The notes under the pieces were generated by a model that saw nothing but the letters and a program-made list of their open reading frames with translations, made no database searches and was not told the origin of the DNA. 60,000 nucleotides of DNA from Polytrichum commune (taxonomy: Eukaryota; Streptophyta; Polytrichopsida; Polytrichales; Polytrichaceae), in contig OX485803.1 in the NCBI GenBank assembly GCA_950295325.1, forward strand, positions 7,504,001 to 7,564,000. Reading direction: 5' to 3'. The translations under genes were made by a program, and so were the position numbers. Below, piece after piece: positions 30,412 to 42,260 of this stretch (within the stretch, counting starts at the first letter, position 1; each line of letters opens with the position of its first letter).

Positions 30412-30834
30412 GGTTCAACATAAATCACTTGCCATTAGTGGCATTGGATGAGGACATGTGGATAGATTTGGTGAAAGGGTTGCCTTTGGATGAAAAATAC
30501 TGTCATCCGGCGATGAAAGGATTGGTTGGCTTATTTAGGGTTTCCTGGGGGGTTTAAGAACCATATGCTATATGCTAAAGTTTATAGTATGATGGTTGTG
30601 TGTGTGTAATGTGCATAGTGATATCTACGTAGTGTAATGTATGCATAGTGTATTGTATGCATTATGTATGTGTAGATTGTTCACACAAAATTTCTACTAC
30701 TTATAAATAAGATAGGGTGATTATAATCATGCGACTCTAAGATTTATATATAATAATACGGTGTTAGAAAATACCGTCTAGTAGAAGTTGAGCTACTTAT
30801 AGGGTGGAAAATCTTCAACGAAGGAAGGTAAATA

Positions 30835-30878
30835 CCCCCCCCCCCCCCCCCAACACACACACACACACACACACACAT
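30835..30878 (+). repeat. Poly(C) next to (AC)n
   Basis: A run of about 16 C followed by about 12 AC units. Confidence 0.9.
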
Positions 30879-30945
30879 AGAGGTTTTGGCACATGTATAC
30901 ATAAATCAAGTGTAGGTGCACCCCTTGTGTTCTTCACCAAATGTA

Positions 30946-32507
30946 CTACACCTTTTATGGCATGGATTGTCACATACACTATTTGCAAACGGCCTGAACC
31001 GGATGCCTAGAGGTCTCAAAGACTCATGTCTATTATTTGCCAATGTGATGCTATTCGTCAACATAAGTAACTTCTTCAAGTGAAAACTATCTACCTTATG
31101 ACATTTAGAGTAACACATTGGATACTTGAGATGATAATTATACATTTCAGTATGCAAAAGGGAGATGTTCTTGAGCATATTACTGCCAAGTGTCATGTAT
31201 GTGCAATTTTAGTCAACTTGCAGGCCGTTGTGTCACATAGGCATATACCTCACAACACTATTGAACGTCCCCGTGCCTTTAGTAAGTGCACTTGAACACT
31301 GAGTGTCATAAGGTGACATTGATTATGATGTTATTGATATTTAGTGTAACCTACCATACAATATGTCTCAAAATAAGGTAAGTAACACTATTAAGCACGT
31401 GACACTAAACACCATAAACGGTGTACTACTAATTAGGGCCGTAGTTTTGTTTGTTTTATTTTTTTCCTTCTTTCTTCAAAAAAGAATGATACTTCACAAG
31501 CCCTCAAATGAGGGACATTGAATTTGATTGGTCCGTTCATAGTTGTCCCCGACCTAACCCAAACCTACGGCACATTCAACAAGTTGTTGTTCGCCTTCTT
31601 CTACATCGTCCTCCAAAAGTGGTTAGTACCATCCGGAAGGACACTCTCGTTTGTTGATGTGATGCAATCCCTCGATCCTACGGTCCAAGTTTCGCCATGT
31701 CTGCAAAAAAGAATAGAGGAAATTATCATGTTTATAAAAATGGGATCTTCGGAATGATTAATTACTCAACAAATATTGCATATGAAACCAATGAATGGGG
31801 GAGAACTAACTGCTATGGGAACATATATATATACCCCAAGTTAATAAAGGAAAACCAAAAGATCACAACATGTAACCGGTTGGGCTTGGATACACTAGGG
31901 TTTGATTATGTCTAGAACATGCCCGGACACTAGGCCTTATTCTAACCTTATTGTTTCTCATGCCTCTTCCATTACATTTATGTTGGTTACGAGCAATCTA
32001 ATGCTCTACCTTCTACAAGTTACAATGATGATTAACAATTTCATCATTAGTGTCACCTCACGATAATGAACGTTCAAGAGCACCTACTAATACCTTGGCA
32101 TGAGTATGTTCAATAATGTTATGAGGTGCATGGTTATGTTACAACAATAATCTATGAGTTGACTAAAGTTCACACTCACAACACATGTCATTAGTATGTT
32201 CAAGAATATCTTTCTCTTACATACTAAAATGTAAACACACGATACTTGCCATTAGTACACTAAAAAATTTCTTCATACTAAAATATATCCCTTTGCATGC
32301 TAAAACGCAAGACTATCAACTAAAGTATCCCAATATGCTACTCCAATTACCATAATGTAGATATTTTGTTCACTTAAAGAAGTTACTCGTGTTGACAAAT
32401 GAAACTATATTGGCAATTAGCATGTGTGGCATGTTGAGACCTCTAGGCATCTAATTTAGGCCTTTCGCAAATACTGCACATGACACTAAATACCATAAAC
32501 GGTGTAG
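30946..32507. mobile_element. Long-terminal-inverted-repeat element of about 1.56 kb
   Basis: Left arm 30946-31205 and right arm 32217-32507 are inverted copies of each other, sharing GATGCCTAGAGGTCTCA, GTAACTTCTTCAAGTGAA-type and TTGGATACTTGAGATGAT-type blocks. Termini are CTACACCTTTTATGGC and CTACACCGTTTATGGT. Only short ORFs lie in the middle. MULE-like architecture; the superfamily is unproven. Confidence 0.65.
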
Positions 32508-32640
32508 CAATTCAAAGAACCATGCACTAAATGTGTCCTTGACATCCTAAGTGGAAAATTCTTCATAGATGTTCAAAGCCCACGTAGGGATGACTTGGTA
32601 TTGAATTTATACTGTAAGTTCAAATCATTTTGTAATTAGT

Positions 32641-32762
32641 TCGATTCATAATAGTATTATGTGGGACTAACAATATCATGCATAATATTCCTCACATTCA
32701 GACTAAATGTGAGGAATATTCTGCATAATAATGTCAATCCCACATAACAATGGTATGGAGCT
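32641..32762. repeat. Foldback element, copy 2
   Basis: Same family as 23996-24125: TATTATGTGGGACTAACAAT at the left is mirrored by ATGTCAATCCCACATAACAA at the right, and the centre is AATATTCCTCACATTC / AAATGTGAGGAATATT. Confidence 0.75.
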
Positions 32763-32820
32763 TCTTTATTAGATCCCACCTTTGCTTATTCACATTTCCT
32801 TCCAATAGTGAACCAAGGGG

Positions 32821-33000
32821 AGAGAGGAAATTGTCCTATGCAAGCGTACCTCATTCATCCAACATAAAATCCGAATGTTTTTTTTACTTGGAATAAGCTG
32901 TAAGTCCCCATATTAGTGTACTCGAGGTCATTTCAAATGAATCAACAACAAACTTATAATGGTTCAAGTTTTAATGTTGGATGGATGAGAGTTGTACCGG
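32821..33000. mobile_element. MITE with CATTCATCCAACAT ends, copy 2
   Basis: AGAGAGGAAATTGTCCTATG and CATTCATCCAACATAAAA at the left, AATGTTGGATGGATGAGAG at the right. About 180 bp. Confidence 0.6.
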
Positions 33001-33804
33001 ATTGGACATTACATTAATGTTGTAGTGGATGGACTGCATAACTTACTTGTTGGCCAAGTTCGGACTAAATTGTTGTTGCACACTTGCTTTAATGCATTCA
33101 CGATGATGCCAAATGTCTATGCACACCATGTTCATGGTCTTTTAATATAAATCACCTACATAATGGCGACACGGCAAACACAAATAACAAGATTCGAAGC
33201 ACGAGTGTTGACATTTCTAGAAATTGCTTGTTTTTTTTCCAAACTCATCCGAACTCCGGAATGAAATGAATACTAACTAGATCACAAAATTTTGAACCTT
33301 GTTAATCGATCCATGTAGCAACCACATTAAAAAGGAGGTTATATTTTCTTATCGTGGCATAATAATAACTTAATATGGTATGGAATGTCAAATAATTAGC
33401 ATGGGAAACCTAATTGCCCAATAACTTAGTCTACTAATGCGAACAAGTTAAGTATATCTTCCCTCCCACCATGTTATCCACTTGGTTCTTACTACGAAGC
33501 TTAATGGGTGCCACATTTTGAGGCATGTCCACAAATGCAGTATGCTCCACCTTGCCACTTTGGGTTAGCATTTTATGTTACCTCTCCGGGTTCAACGCTC
33601 CCTAAAAATTAGTTTTTATTTATTGATGCTATAAGAAATTTTGATGTGGTTTCAAAACAAAACATGACCACATAACATGCAAATTTGAGTTTGAAATAAT
33701 GTCGGATGTTATAAATTCCATGAAATAAAGTTTATGTTATTTTTAAGATGCCATGATATAAATCATATATCTTCGGTCTATGATTCCACAATAAGTAATT
33801 CCTG

Positions 33805-33975
33805 TTTTTTTAATGTTTTTTTGAGACAGAAGGCCGACATGCCAACGCCAAAGCAAAGGAAGCAGTTCACCACCTGGCAAGTTTTCCGTCAAGTAGAGAG
33901 GAGATTTCACAGTCGGGATTCGAACCGCCAACCTCTTCCTTGAGATTTGGGTATCTCTCCACCATCATCCGGTAG
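33805..33975 (-). mobile_element. tRNA-derived SINE, fullest copy
   Basis: Minus-strand copy: an A-box-like GATGATGGTGGAGAG near 33957-33971, a B box (GGTTCGAATCC, 33916-33926 on the reverse strand) about 35 bp further on, the body shared with 9335-9486, and an A-rich tail. The A-to-B spacing is right for a tRNA-type Pol III promoter. Confidence 0.75.
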
Positions 33976-34458
33976 TTTAAGGTCATATTGGACCCATTCC
34001 TAATGTTCTTGAGTGCACATCTATTTTGTGTATGCTTATTTTGTATTATGGATTTTTAAAATTGTTTTGAGGCTATTGCAATGAATTTATGGCTTTGCAT
34101 GTTGAGATGGTTTTTGAAATGAGCCAAAGTTTGGCCTCAATCGGTCAACCAACTAGAAGTGCCCATGTGTGGAGGACAATCATAGGGCATGGCACTCTTG
34201 CAACAAGCCATTTGTTGATTTATAACGAACATATGGTACATGAAACTGACTCGTCCATGGCCTTCTAAAGTAAATGAAAGGTACTAAAAAATATGCACAA
34301 TTATAAAATTACCTAATCAAATGGGTCATTTAATTGCTTGTCACCAAGATAATACCCCTCAAACAATTATACCCTTGTTGCATGTGGTTCCTGTAAGCCA
34401 CACTAAGTGTTAGCCCCATGTGTTACCCATAAAACCAATATACCATGGTACATGAAGC

Positions 34459-34827
34459 ACTATATTGAATATTGTATTTAATTTCATAGGATATTCTACG
34501 TCGACGTGGAAACCTTTCTAATGACACTTCTTATGAATAAGTTTACAAAGACCATTATGGATGATTGGAATTGGATGAATACTGTGCCCGGTATTGAAAC
34601 AAAGTTTAGTATAATTTTCATCCAAATGATTTTGAAATGTAATGTCGTCGTGGATACTTAAAGATGAAATGAAACTCCACTTAGTAAGTGACAACAATTG
34701 CAACAATGTGAATCTATAATGAATGCTAAGTTACCATTTACTTTTGGTGACACTACACAAGCAATTTACAATTAGTATTGAGAAAAACAAATATGATTGG
34801 TGACACTAAATACAATATTTAGTGTAG
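34459..34827. mobile_element. MITE, second copy of the 26-kb family
   Basis: Ends with GTGACACTAAATACAATATT then AGTGTAG and carries the same internal blocks as 26071-26455 (CTTATGAATAAGTTTACAAA; GTGACAACAATTGCAAC; CAATTTACAATTAGTATTGAG). The left end is diverged. About 369 bp. Confidence 0.7.
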
Positions 34828-36369
34828 CAATGTTTTGTTATTACAAAGTTATGCTGATAATTGTTGGGTACGTTCATCCAAGATGAACGTGATGTGGCCA
34901 CGTGGCGGACATTGTATGGCCACCTTGCAATGTGGCATGCATTAGACTTCATGCTCCGATATTGTGCTTGGGCCTTTCTTCCTTTCTTTCTTCCCCCATG
35001 CAAATGGTCACTTGTCTTATGTATTCCCTAGGTCTTCCTTTATTTCATGTACCAAAGTAAGCTCTAGCATGTTCCAAGATTACGACTACGTATTCCAAGG
35101 GAAAACTACAAACATGGAAATCTTTGTAAGACAACAAAGGAAAGTTGAAGACGTGCAACTACGATTTTTTTCTACAACATTGACGATTTTGATTATTGAA
35201 TTTTACATCTAGTTCTTTTCTTTTCAATGGTCACGATTGTCCAAATCAACGTGCACATGACCTGATATGTCTCTAGTCCAGTTCTTTCATCTTTGTTCGT
35301 GGCTTCACGACGAGCATAGGAGACTCGGGCCATACGTCTTGCACCAGTGAAAGAATATGCAAATCTACCAAAGTGGTTGATTCATAATGGTACATGACCG
35401 TTTTCAACGGTGTAGGATGTGTTGCTCATGTCTCAAGTGTTTGTAATGCTTCTATATCATTCATTGTCCCTTTGCTCTTACGATTTGTTGTTTATATATA
35501 TGTATGTATATATGGAGCTCCACAAACCAACGACTCCAAATGGAACAAATGCCCACCTATTTACCAATCACTCGAATGCAAACAATTATGCCCAATGCAT
35601 TCCCCCTTGCCCTCCAAATATTTTCGGTCATTGTGGGGCGAAAAGGGGTGAGCTCAATGACGAAGGTCCAATATTTATATTTGATACGTGTCTTCTTTCC
35701 TTCACAAAAATTGACACATGGTTAGTGAAACATAATTGTATGGATGTGAGAAATTTGTAGTCTATTATTATATCCATGTTTGTTTGAACCACCCACATGT
35801 CATAATGTAATAGATTATGATGTTAGATGGTATGAAACGAGCTGCATTGACAATTTCTTTGGGGAAAATGATGACTTCCATATCACATTATTGCAGTTTG
35901 CAAAACCCACGAGGAACATCTTCATTGTCTTCATACCAATGCATTGCAAAAGAATTTCGAAAGATTCACTCGAAGGTGATTTCTTTTCCTCAATGCTTGC
36001 AATGCCCTAACCCTAAGGTATGTTTGAAATGACCCCGTATCTTACACTAGACAGATATGCAATGAAAAATGAAAATCAGGAAAATCCCATTGGTGGATGT
36101 TCTCTAAATGTAACATTGAAGCACTGCATGAATTTCCAGTTGTTGTTGTTGTTTTTAAAATAATAACAATAACAATTTAATTTAATTTAATTTAATAAAT
36201 TAGAAGGCCAGTCCCCGTGCCATCTCTTTACACATAATTCAAATTTGTAACTTTGTTTTCTTTGTGCAGTAGGTCACACACCTACTCACCTAAGTTTTGC
36301 CATGAATCGGACCCAATATGAACAAGTTAAGATGAGTAAATGGAGATTTGACGATAATTTAGGGGTTAA

Positions 36370-37417
36370 GGGTCACTTCACACACGAGCCAAGAGCCGTG
36401 ACCATGAAATTGTGAGAGCCCAAAAGAAAGTATCCAAAGGCCGTCCCAACACACCTTCAAAATCATGTAGTGTGGTCATGGATCCTCAAGATGTAGTGTG
36501 AAGTCATATGTCATCGGGCCCTCAACCAAATGCAATTTCAATATTTTTTAAAGATAGAATAAGTCAACGGTTGTGAACGTTTGGAGTGCCATGATCTCCC
36601 AACTTTTGTGTTAGGCCTACCTCCAAGAGGTGGGTTTTGGAAATAGTTCAAATGACCATGAAACACGATCCATTTGATGCCATGTAGGAAAACATGTAGA
36701 CTTTACATGCATCTTGCATTCACATACTCCCTTGGTCCCTCAAGCGTAGGGGGAAGCGAACTTGGACCGGCTCCGCCTTTTCCACCATGGAGAGTGCTTG
36801 AAGTGTGATGGTCACGGGCACTCAAGGCCACTTCACACACAAGGTTGAAGGCCCCTGACCATGGCAATGTAAGAGCTCTCATTGGTCGAAAAGGCGGAGA
36901 CCGTCCAAGTTCACTTCACACTAGAATGTAAAGGCCTAAAGGCCCAGAGAAAAGTTCGTGAATGAAAAGTCTACATGGAGTCCTACATGGTAGGTTGTGG
37001 ATAAGGGTGCATGGTCTACCGGAATTTGCGTCAGGCCCACCTCCAAGAGGTGTGCTTGACGCAAATTCCGGTAGACCATGACTTTTTAAATATATTTTTC
37101 CAACATGACATATTTCATGATAGACTGCATGGCAGATTCTAGAATAGGTTCCAAGACAAAGAAACACCACCAAGTAATTCTCTTGAATTGATAAAAAAAT
37201 TGAAACATATTATATTAAACCAAACCCTCCCCTCTTCTTCCGCCAACAAAATATGCAATGGTCCCGCAACAAGGTTCATTCTCACTTCACACTATGCTTG
37301 AGGGCCCAAGACTACATAAAATGGCTTTCCCAACACCCATCGTACGGCCTTTGGATGAGAGTCAAGGGTCCTCACCATTACAAGGTCACGGCTCTTGGCT
37401 CATGTGTGAAGTGGCCA
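36370..37417. mobile_element. Harbinger-like 1.05-kb element built of nested inverted repeats
   Basis: Ends start GGGTCACTTCACACACGAGC and, on the opposite strand, GGCCACTTCACACATGAGCC. TAA flanks both sides (36367-36369 and 37418-37420). Inside are a 24-bp arm pair (36758-36781 with 36889-36912) and a 34-bp-arm hairpin at 37010-37080. No transposase was seen. Confidence 0.7.
37010..37080. repeat. Near-perfect 71-nt hairpin
   Basis: Two 34-nt arms with two mismatches and a CAA loop: CATGGTCTACCGGAATTTGC on the left, its complement on the right. A weaker relative with the same GGCCTACCTCCAAGAGGT centre lies at about 36603-36645. Confidence 0.85.
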
Positions 37418-37654
37418 TAAGATAGCTACCCACCCACTTCTTGGTCAAATTAGCTACAATGCGGTGCATGTCCCACTAGACTGCCCATTCGAATGAAACA
37501 ACCGAAACTTACTAAACTTACTAAACTCTAGCCACAAAGGGTTAGCTTACTCCTCGACCTCTTCCTTGGGCCAACACAAGTACCAAGGAAGCGGAGCACA
37601 AGAAGCCACTAACTTAATTAAGTTACGATTGGCTTGGTTTGAGATGACCCTAAG

Positions 37655-37750
37655 CTACCAGATGACAACGGAGAGGTATCCAAATATGAACAGAGGGGTT
37701 GCCCGTTCGATTCCCGGTTGTGAAATCTCCTCTACTAGACGGAAAAACTA
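37655..37750 (+). mobile_element. tRNA-derived SINE, 3'-truncated copy
   Basis: An A-box-like GATGACAACGGAGAGGTATC, then GTTCGATTCC (37705-37714) and TGTGAAATCTCCTCTACTAG. It aligns with the 33.9-kb copy through GACGGAAAAACT, then diverges. Confidence 0.65.
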
Positions 37751-37926
37751 AGAGCCCACCCACCGCAAGGTGGGCAGTAAGCCCCACCCTGCATCAAGGG
37801 GATTCTTGAGCAAGGTATGGCCAACGGACTCAAATTCATGTCAGATTGCCTGACATTATTTATTATTAATAAGATTGGCTTGCTTTGGTAAGTTGCTCCA
37901 TGTCACAAGACTTGGCACAAGCATGG

Positions 37927-38171
37927 AGGGACAAAATTATCGTATGCGAGCATATCCTCATCCACCCATCATTAAAAAAACTTGACCCCCTAACGATTTG
38001 TGGCCAATTCATCTCAAATGACTTTGCGTACACTAATTTGGAGTCAAATCAACTAAAAAATGAGCAACATCCAGGCTGCATACCATTGCATGATTTTTTA
38101 AATAATTTATTTGTTTATTTAAAGTTGGATGAATGAGAGGTACGTTTGCATATGAGAGTTCTCTCTCTCCA
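37927..38171. mobile_element. MITE with CATTCATCCAACAT ends, copy 3
   Basis: ATTATCGTATGCGAGCATAT at the left is mirrored by TGAATGAGAGGTACG and AGTTCTCTCTCTCC at the right. The core shares CTTGACCCCCTAACGATTTG and CTCAAATGACTT with copy 1. About 245 bp. Confidence 0.6.
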
Positions 38172-40649
38172 TGTGTCATGGCCTTGTCATGGGACATTAT
38201 CCATGGTAAATGTTATGGGTGTACTTATAGTGTGACTTACCCTTCAATGCACTATAGTGTGGCCCACAATACACATTGTCTCACATTACAAATAGTGTGG
38301 AAAATGATACTTGAGGGAGTTGCTTTCGCATCACTGACCCCATATATTCAAAATTCATGAACATTCATTTTTTCATAGAAATAAACTTTTTACTAAGACA
38401 TTTTTGGAGAAGTGATTATTTTCAAATTTGTTTGAATCTATGATTATTCTAATTTTGTAGGACGGGTTTGAATTGGATCTCACTTTATTAGAAGTCTCTT
38501 TAATGAACATTATTTTCCATCCAAATGAAGTATGTTAACTGACAATGTAGACCCCCGATATTAAAAATGTGTGGGTGAGAATGCAATGTGCACCCATAAT
38601 ATTATCCCCGGTGCCTTTAGTGTTGGTTTCCTTGTAATATTCAAGCCCACAATATTTACCACAAGCAATGTCGTAAAAATGGCCTTTGTGGCTTGTCATG
38701 TAACAAAAAGGAATAAGAAAAGAAAGGTCAACATTGGTGTATCTACATGCTCTTGTTTATGAGCCCATTCAACCTACAATGTACACATATGAGTTGGGTA
38801 TCATTTTATGGCTTATTGTCTCTTTTGCGAGAGGTGGGTTATATTGAGTTATTTCATTCGATATTTTTTGATGTATGTTTTTCATCAAATTTTCTTATAT
38901 GTGGAGGGTGGGGGGGAGGGGATTTGTGTTTGTGTAATTGTTCTAATTTGTTCTATTGACTTTTTATGTAAATAACATTATTCAGTTGCATGGTTGTGTT
39001 CCATTCCATATTTAACATTTAACATGGGCCTTTATTATCTCACCTTCATGGGAAGTAGAAAATAAGAAGAAATTGAGTACGGTACGAATAATGAATAGTG
39101 TGGGTATGATTAGTAAGAATTTTGTGAATAATGTAGGTATTCTCAATGACAGTGATAAATGAATAATATTTTTAGAGAATAATACTGAGATGAATAGTGT
39201 TAGGATGAACATTGATTCAAGTGAATAGTGCCAAGAGTATAACTCCACCAAGATTTCCAAGTGTCGACATGAATGTATGAATAGTAAACAAACTATTTTT
39301 ATTTTTTTAGCAGCCCCATATAATGTAATTGACATATTTCATGGTCATGAAATTGACCCATATGGTTGAACAATGTCATGTACGATGCCTCTTACTTCCG
39401 TGACGATTTATCATTGAACACCAAGTATTTCATGCCACTTTCTAGGGTTGCCACCTAGTGATTACAAGATAATTAATGTGGGGCCACGGTGAATAGTGTG
39501 GACCACACTAAAGCATATCTAGAGGCGTACTTATTGAGAACGGTAGGGAGTAACAAATGGATGGCACTCAATAGTGCATTTGTATGTCATTGACCTTGGG
39601 GTGAGCAATTTCAACATCAATCATTCCATATCTCAACATGTGTTGCTATGTGCATCACTCTCAATGCCAAGAAAATAGGATTTTCATGTGAGATTTACAT
39701 GATCCATTCACACCTCTTAACAACACGTGTCCGAGTTCTTAGCGAAATAAGAAAACAACGGATTAAAATATTTACATTGGCCATTGTGGAATGTCAAAAT
39801 TACATTGGGCCACGGGAATAGGTGTCGAAAGTGTAGTGGAAGCTAGTCAAAGGAACACCGGGGAACAAGAAACAAAAGTCCATGTATTCCATCAACCTTG
39901 AGCTAAGTAGTTTATGCCATGATACTTATTGGTAAGTAGACTCACCTAATTTGGTTAATTATCTAAGTTTAGACATATCAATTTTTGATAACTTAAGCAA
40001 TTTTGCAGAAGTGTGGTACATGTGTGATACTGGGGTGATTTTTCACAAGCTTGGAAATTGATGTCATGGCGTTCAACAAAAGAAATCACAAATTTATTTT
40101 GAAATATCCAAATTGTAGTAAGTTCTCAAAGGCAATAAACTTTACCAACCCATATTTCATAACCTAAATCAACCTATTTATGATAAATCATAGATGAAAC
40201 TTCAATACAATGAATACCCTTTTCAAAGAACCAATATTTGTGCCCTTTTAACTTACTTTTTTGCATCATGTTGAACTCTTCAACGGCTAAGACTTCTCTC
40301 TCACCTGATCACTATCTATTTCCCGACCTTCAAATTACAAAATGGTTGCTTTAGTTGATGCTTTAGGAGTACCTCTCGATGGAAAATGTGCTTTAGGCGT
40401 TCCAAAATGAAGACCTATAAAAGTCAAAGCTCCCGGGATGTTACCCGTGTTGGGGAACAAGCAGGACACAACTACAAGTGTGGAACTACATGGCTTCAGG
40501 GGACTTTGTGTATTATGATTGGGGCGGTTATTAGAAATGGGTATGTCTACCTAAAATCATATACTTCATATCCTAGGAGAAGTGGAATAGTCAAAGAAGG
40601 TATTTGTTAAAGACCCACATACCTTAGGTGTATTATGCTCTTGCATAAC
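38172..40649. other. Intergenic; no gene seen
   Basis: AT-rich. Repeated GAATAGT motifs between about 39080 and 39290 form a loose, irregular array. Nothing else recognised. Confidence 0.4.
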
Positions 40650-40810
40650 ATAACATTATTTAGATCCATAGTAGTTTTATGTGGGACTGACACTATTCCA
40701 CAAAATACTCCCGGATATTTCCCACATCCAAACTGAATATGGAAAATATTCAGGAATATTCCACGGAATACTTTCAGTCCCACATAACATTGGTATGGAT
40801 CTGAATAATG
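40650..40810. repeat. Foldback element, copy 3
   Basis: Same family: TTTAGATCCATAGTAGTTTT and TATGTGGGACTGACACTATT at the left, mirrored by AGTCCCACATAACATTGGTA and TGGATCTGAATAATG at the right. Confidence 0.75.
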
Positions 40811-40879
40811 TGATGTGGGTCCGACACTTTTAAACTCATAAAATCGAATTATAATACTAATTTTACACAATAAGTCTCC

Positions 40880-41720
40880 CTTTCCTAGCAACATGTGGCC
40901 AAACTCCTCAGAATTTTACTCTTTTTTATTATTACAAACCATAGAGAAGGCACGACATTCCGCACAAACACCTAAGTTAAGTGAAGTGTTTCAATCCTTT
41001 ACAGTGGAATCCTTTCCAGTTACTGGGAACCACAGGGAACGTGGGAGGAACACGACGCATAGTGTCATCATGTGTGGGAACGCTCGCACGTCCACGAACG
41101 GATGATGGGGAACAATTCATTTAAAAATCTCATTGCCCACAGGTTCGGTCCGAACCTAGTTTAGGTCTGGGTGGAGGTTCGGGGGAGGCCAGGTGGTGGC
41201 TTGTCCGAGGTTCGGATTGAGCGTCGAGACCGAGAAAGGGAGAGCTCATTTACACGTCGAAGACTCCTGGAAGCTCGACGGGATTACGATCTACTCTTTA
41301 TCAATCATAGCTACTTTAAGTGGAATTCGGAGTTGCTTGCCGGCCATCGCAACAATGCATGACGTGCACGGGAATTGGCAGGATGAAGTGAGTCATCAGT
41401 GCTTAATGCAAGTCTTGTTGCGGGCTGGGCATTGAAGAGTGAAAATTGGGAAGTAGAGGGGAAGCGTTTCGGAGGAGTGGTGTGTTGAAGAGGCAGATCT
41501 GTGAACGCAAGTTATGCAACGCAGGACTGAAGGAGCATATCTCGGAGAGGATTGGCAATTTGGCAGTAAGTTTAGCGGGGATTCTGGCAAGGAAAGTGTT
41601 CGAAGCCGGCCAGCACATCGATTTTTTTGTGAATAGAGTGTATCGTGGCGTTCTCTCTGTGTGCATCTGATACAGTAGCCGAGTCACTGAAAACGCACGT
41701 TGACACAAAAAGTACAAAAT
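40880..41720. other. GC-richer island of unknown nature
   Basis: Base composition is visibly richer in G+C than the surrounding AT-rich DNA, and it is free of the repeats seen elsewhere. Open frames of about 75-100 codons exist on both strands at 41396-41717. None starts from a well-placed ATG or shows a known domain. Candidate gene fragment, promoter or non-coding transcript. Confidence 0.35.
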
Positions 41721-41949
41721 CCATCACGTTCACACTATTTTTGGTGTGGTAGAGATTTATTGGAATTTAGACTGCATGTGTTCGTTAGGGTTGTGGAGGG
41801 GCTATCAGTTGCACGTATGTATGGATCTTGTGTTTTTCCTCTCTCATTCTCAAAGGTCAAAGTTTGAACTTGTCCTGTCTGGCCAAAAAGCTCTTTAAAG
41901 GTAGACGTGTGTTCAATTTTTGTGTTCTTCGTTGCTTGGAAATAGAGCA

Positions 41950-42260
41950 TACTTTTACCTCTGCATCCTTTTCGTATGGGATACGAAACACATAATTAGT
42001 GTGAGATGATTGGCAAATCCAAACCCATTTGCCTCATAGTTTTTGACGCTCATATGAATATCTTATTCATTCTCAATGTACAGTGGTCATAAAGGTTCTC
42101 ACAATCACTTTGATTGTTCAATTTAGAATGATTTGCATGTTTTCAATACGTAATCCATTCTTTTTTAGATACATATCTCTTTGGTGTACGTTTTTAGATC
42201 CACACCTCACCACATATCACTCAAATGTAGGTGTCCATATTAGTGTTGTATTGGAATTAG
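41950..42260. repeat. Dispersed repeat R1, copy near 42 kb
   Basis: Matches in AGTGTGAGATGATTGGCAAA, TTTGCCTCATAGTTTTTGAC, CTCATATGAATATCTTATTC and CTCTTTGGTGTACG. Confidence 0.5.

Larger units (their letters stand above)
29526..30945. other. Intergenic with an unexplained 122-codon open frame
   Basis: An open frame at 29593-29961 (+) is mirrored by an open frame on the other strand and has no recognisable domain. Poly(G), ATTT and poly(C)/AC runs follow. Confidence 0.4.
33001..36369. other. Intergenic; SINE and MITE insertions only
   Basis: Apart from the SINE at 33.8 kb and the MITE at 34.46 kb, only short open frames are present. An AATTT repeat lies near 36176-36198. Confidence 0.45.
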
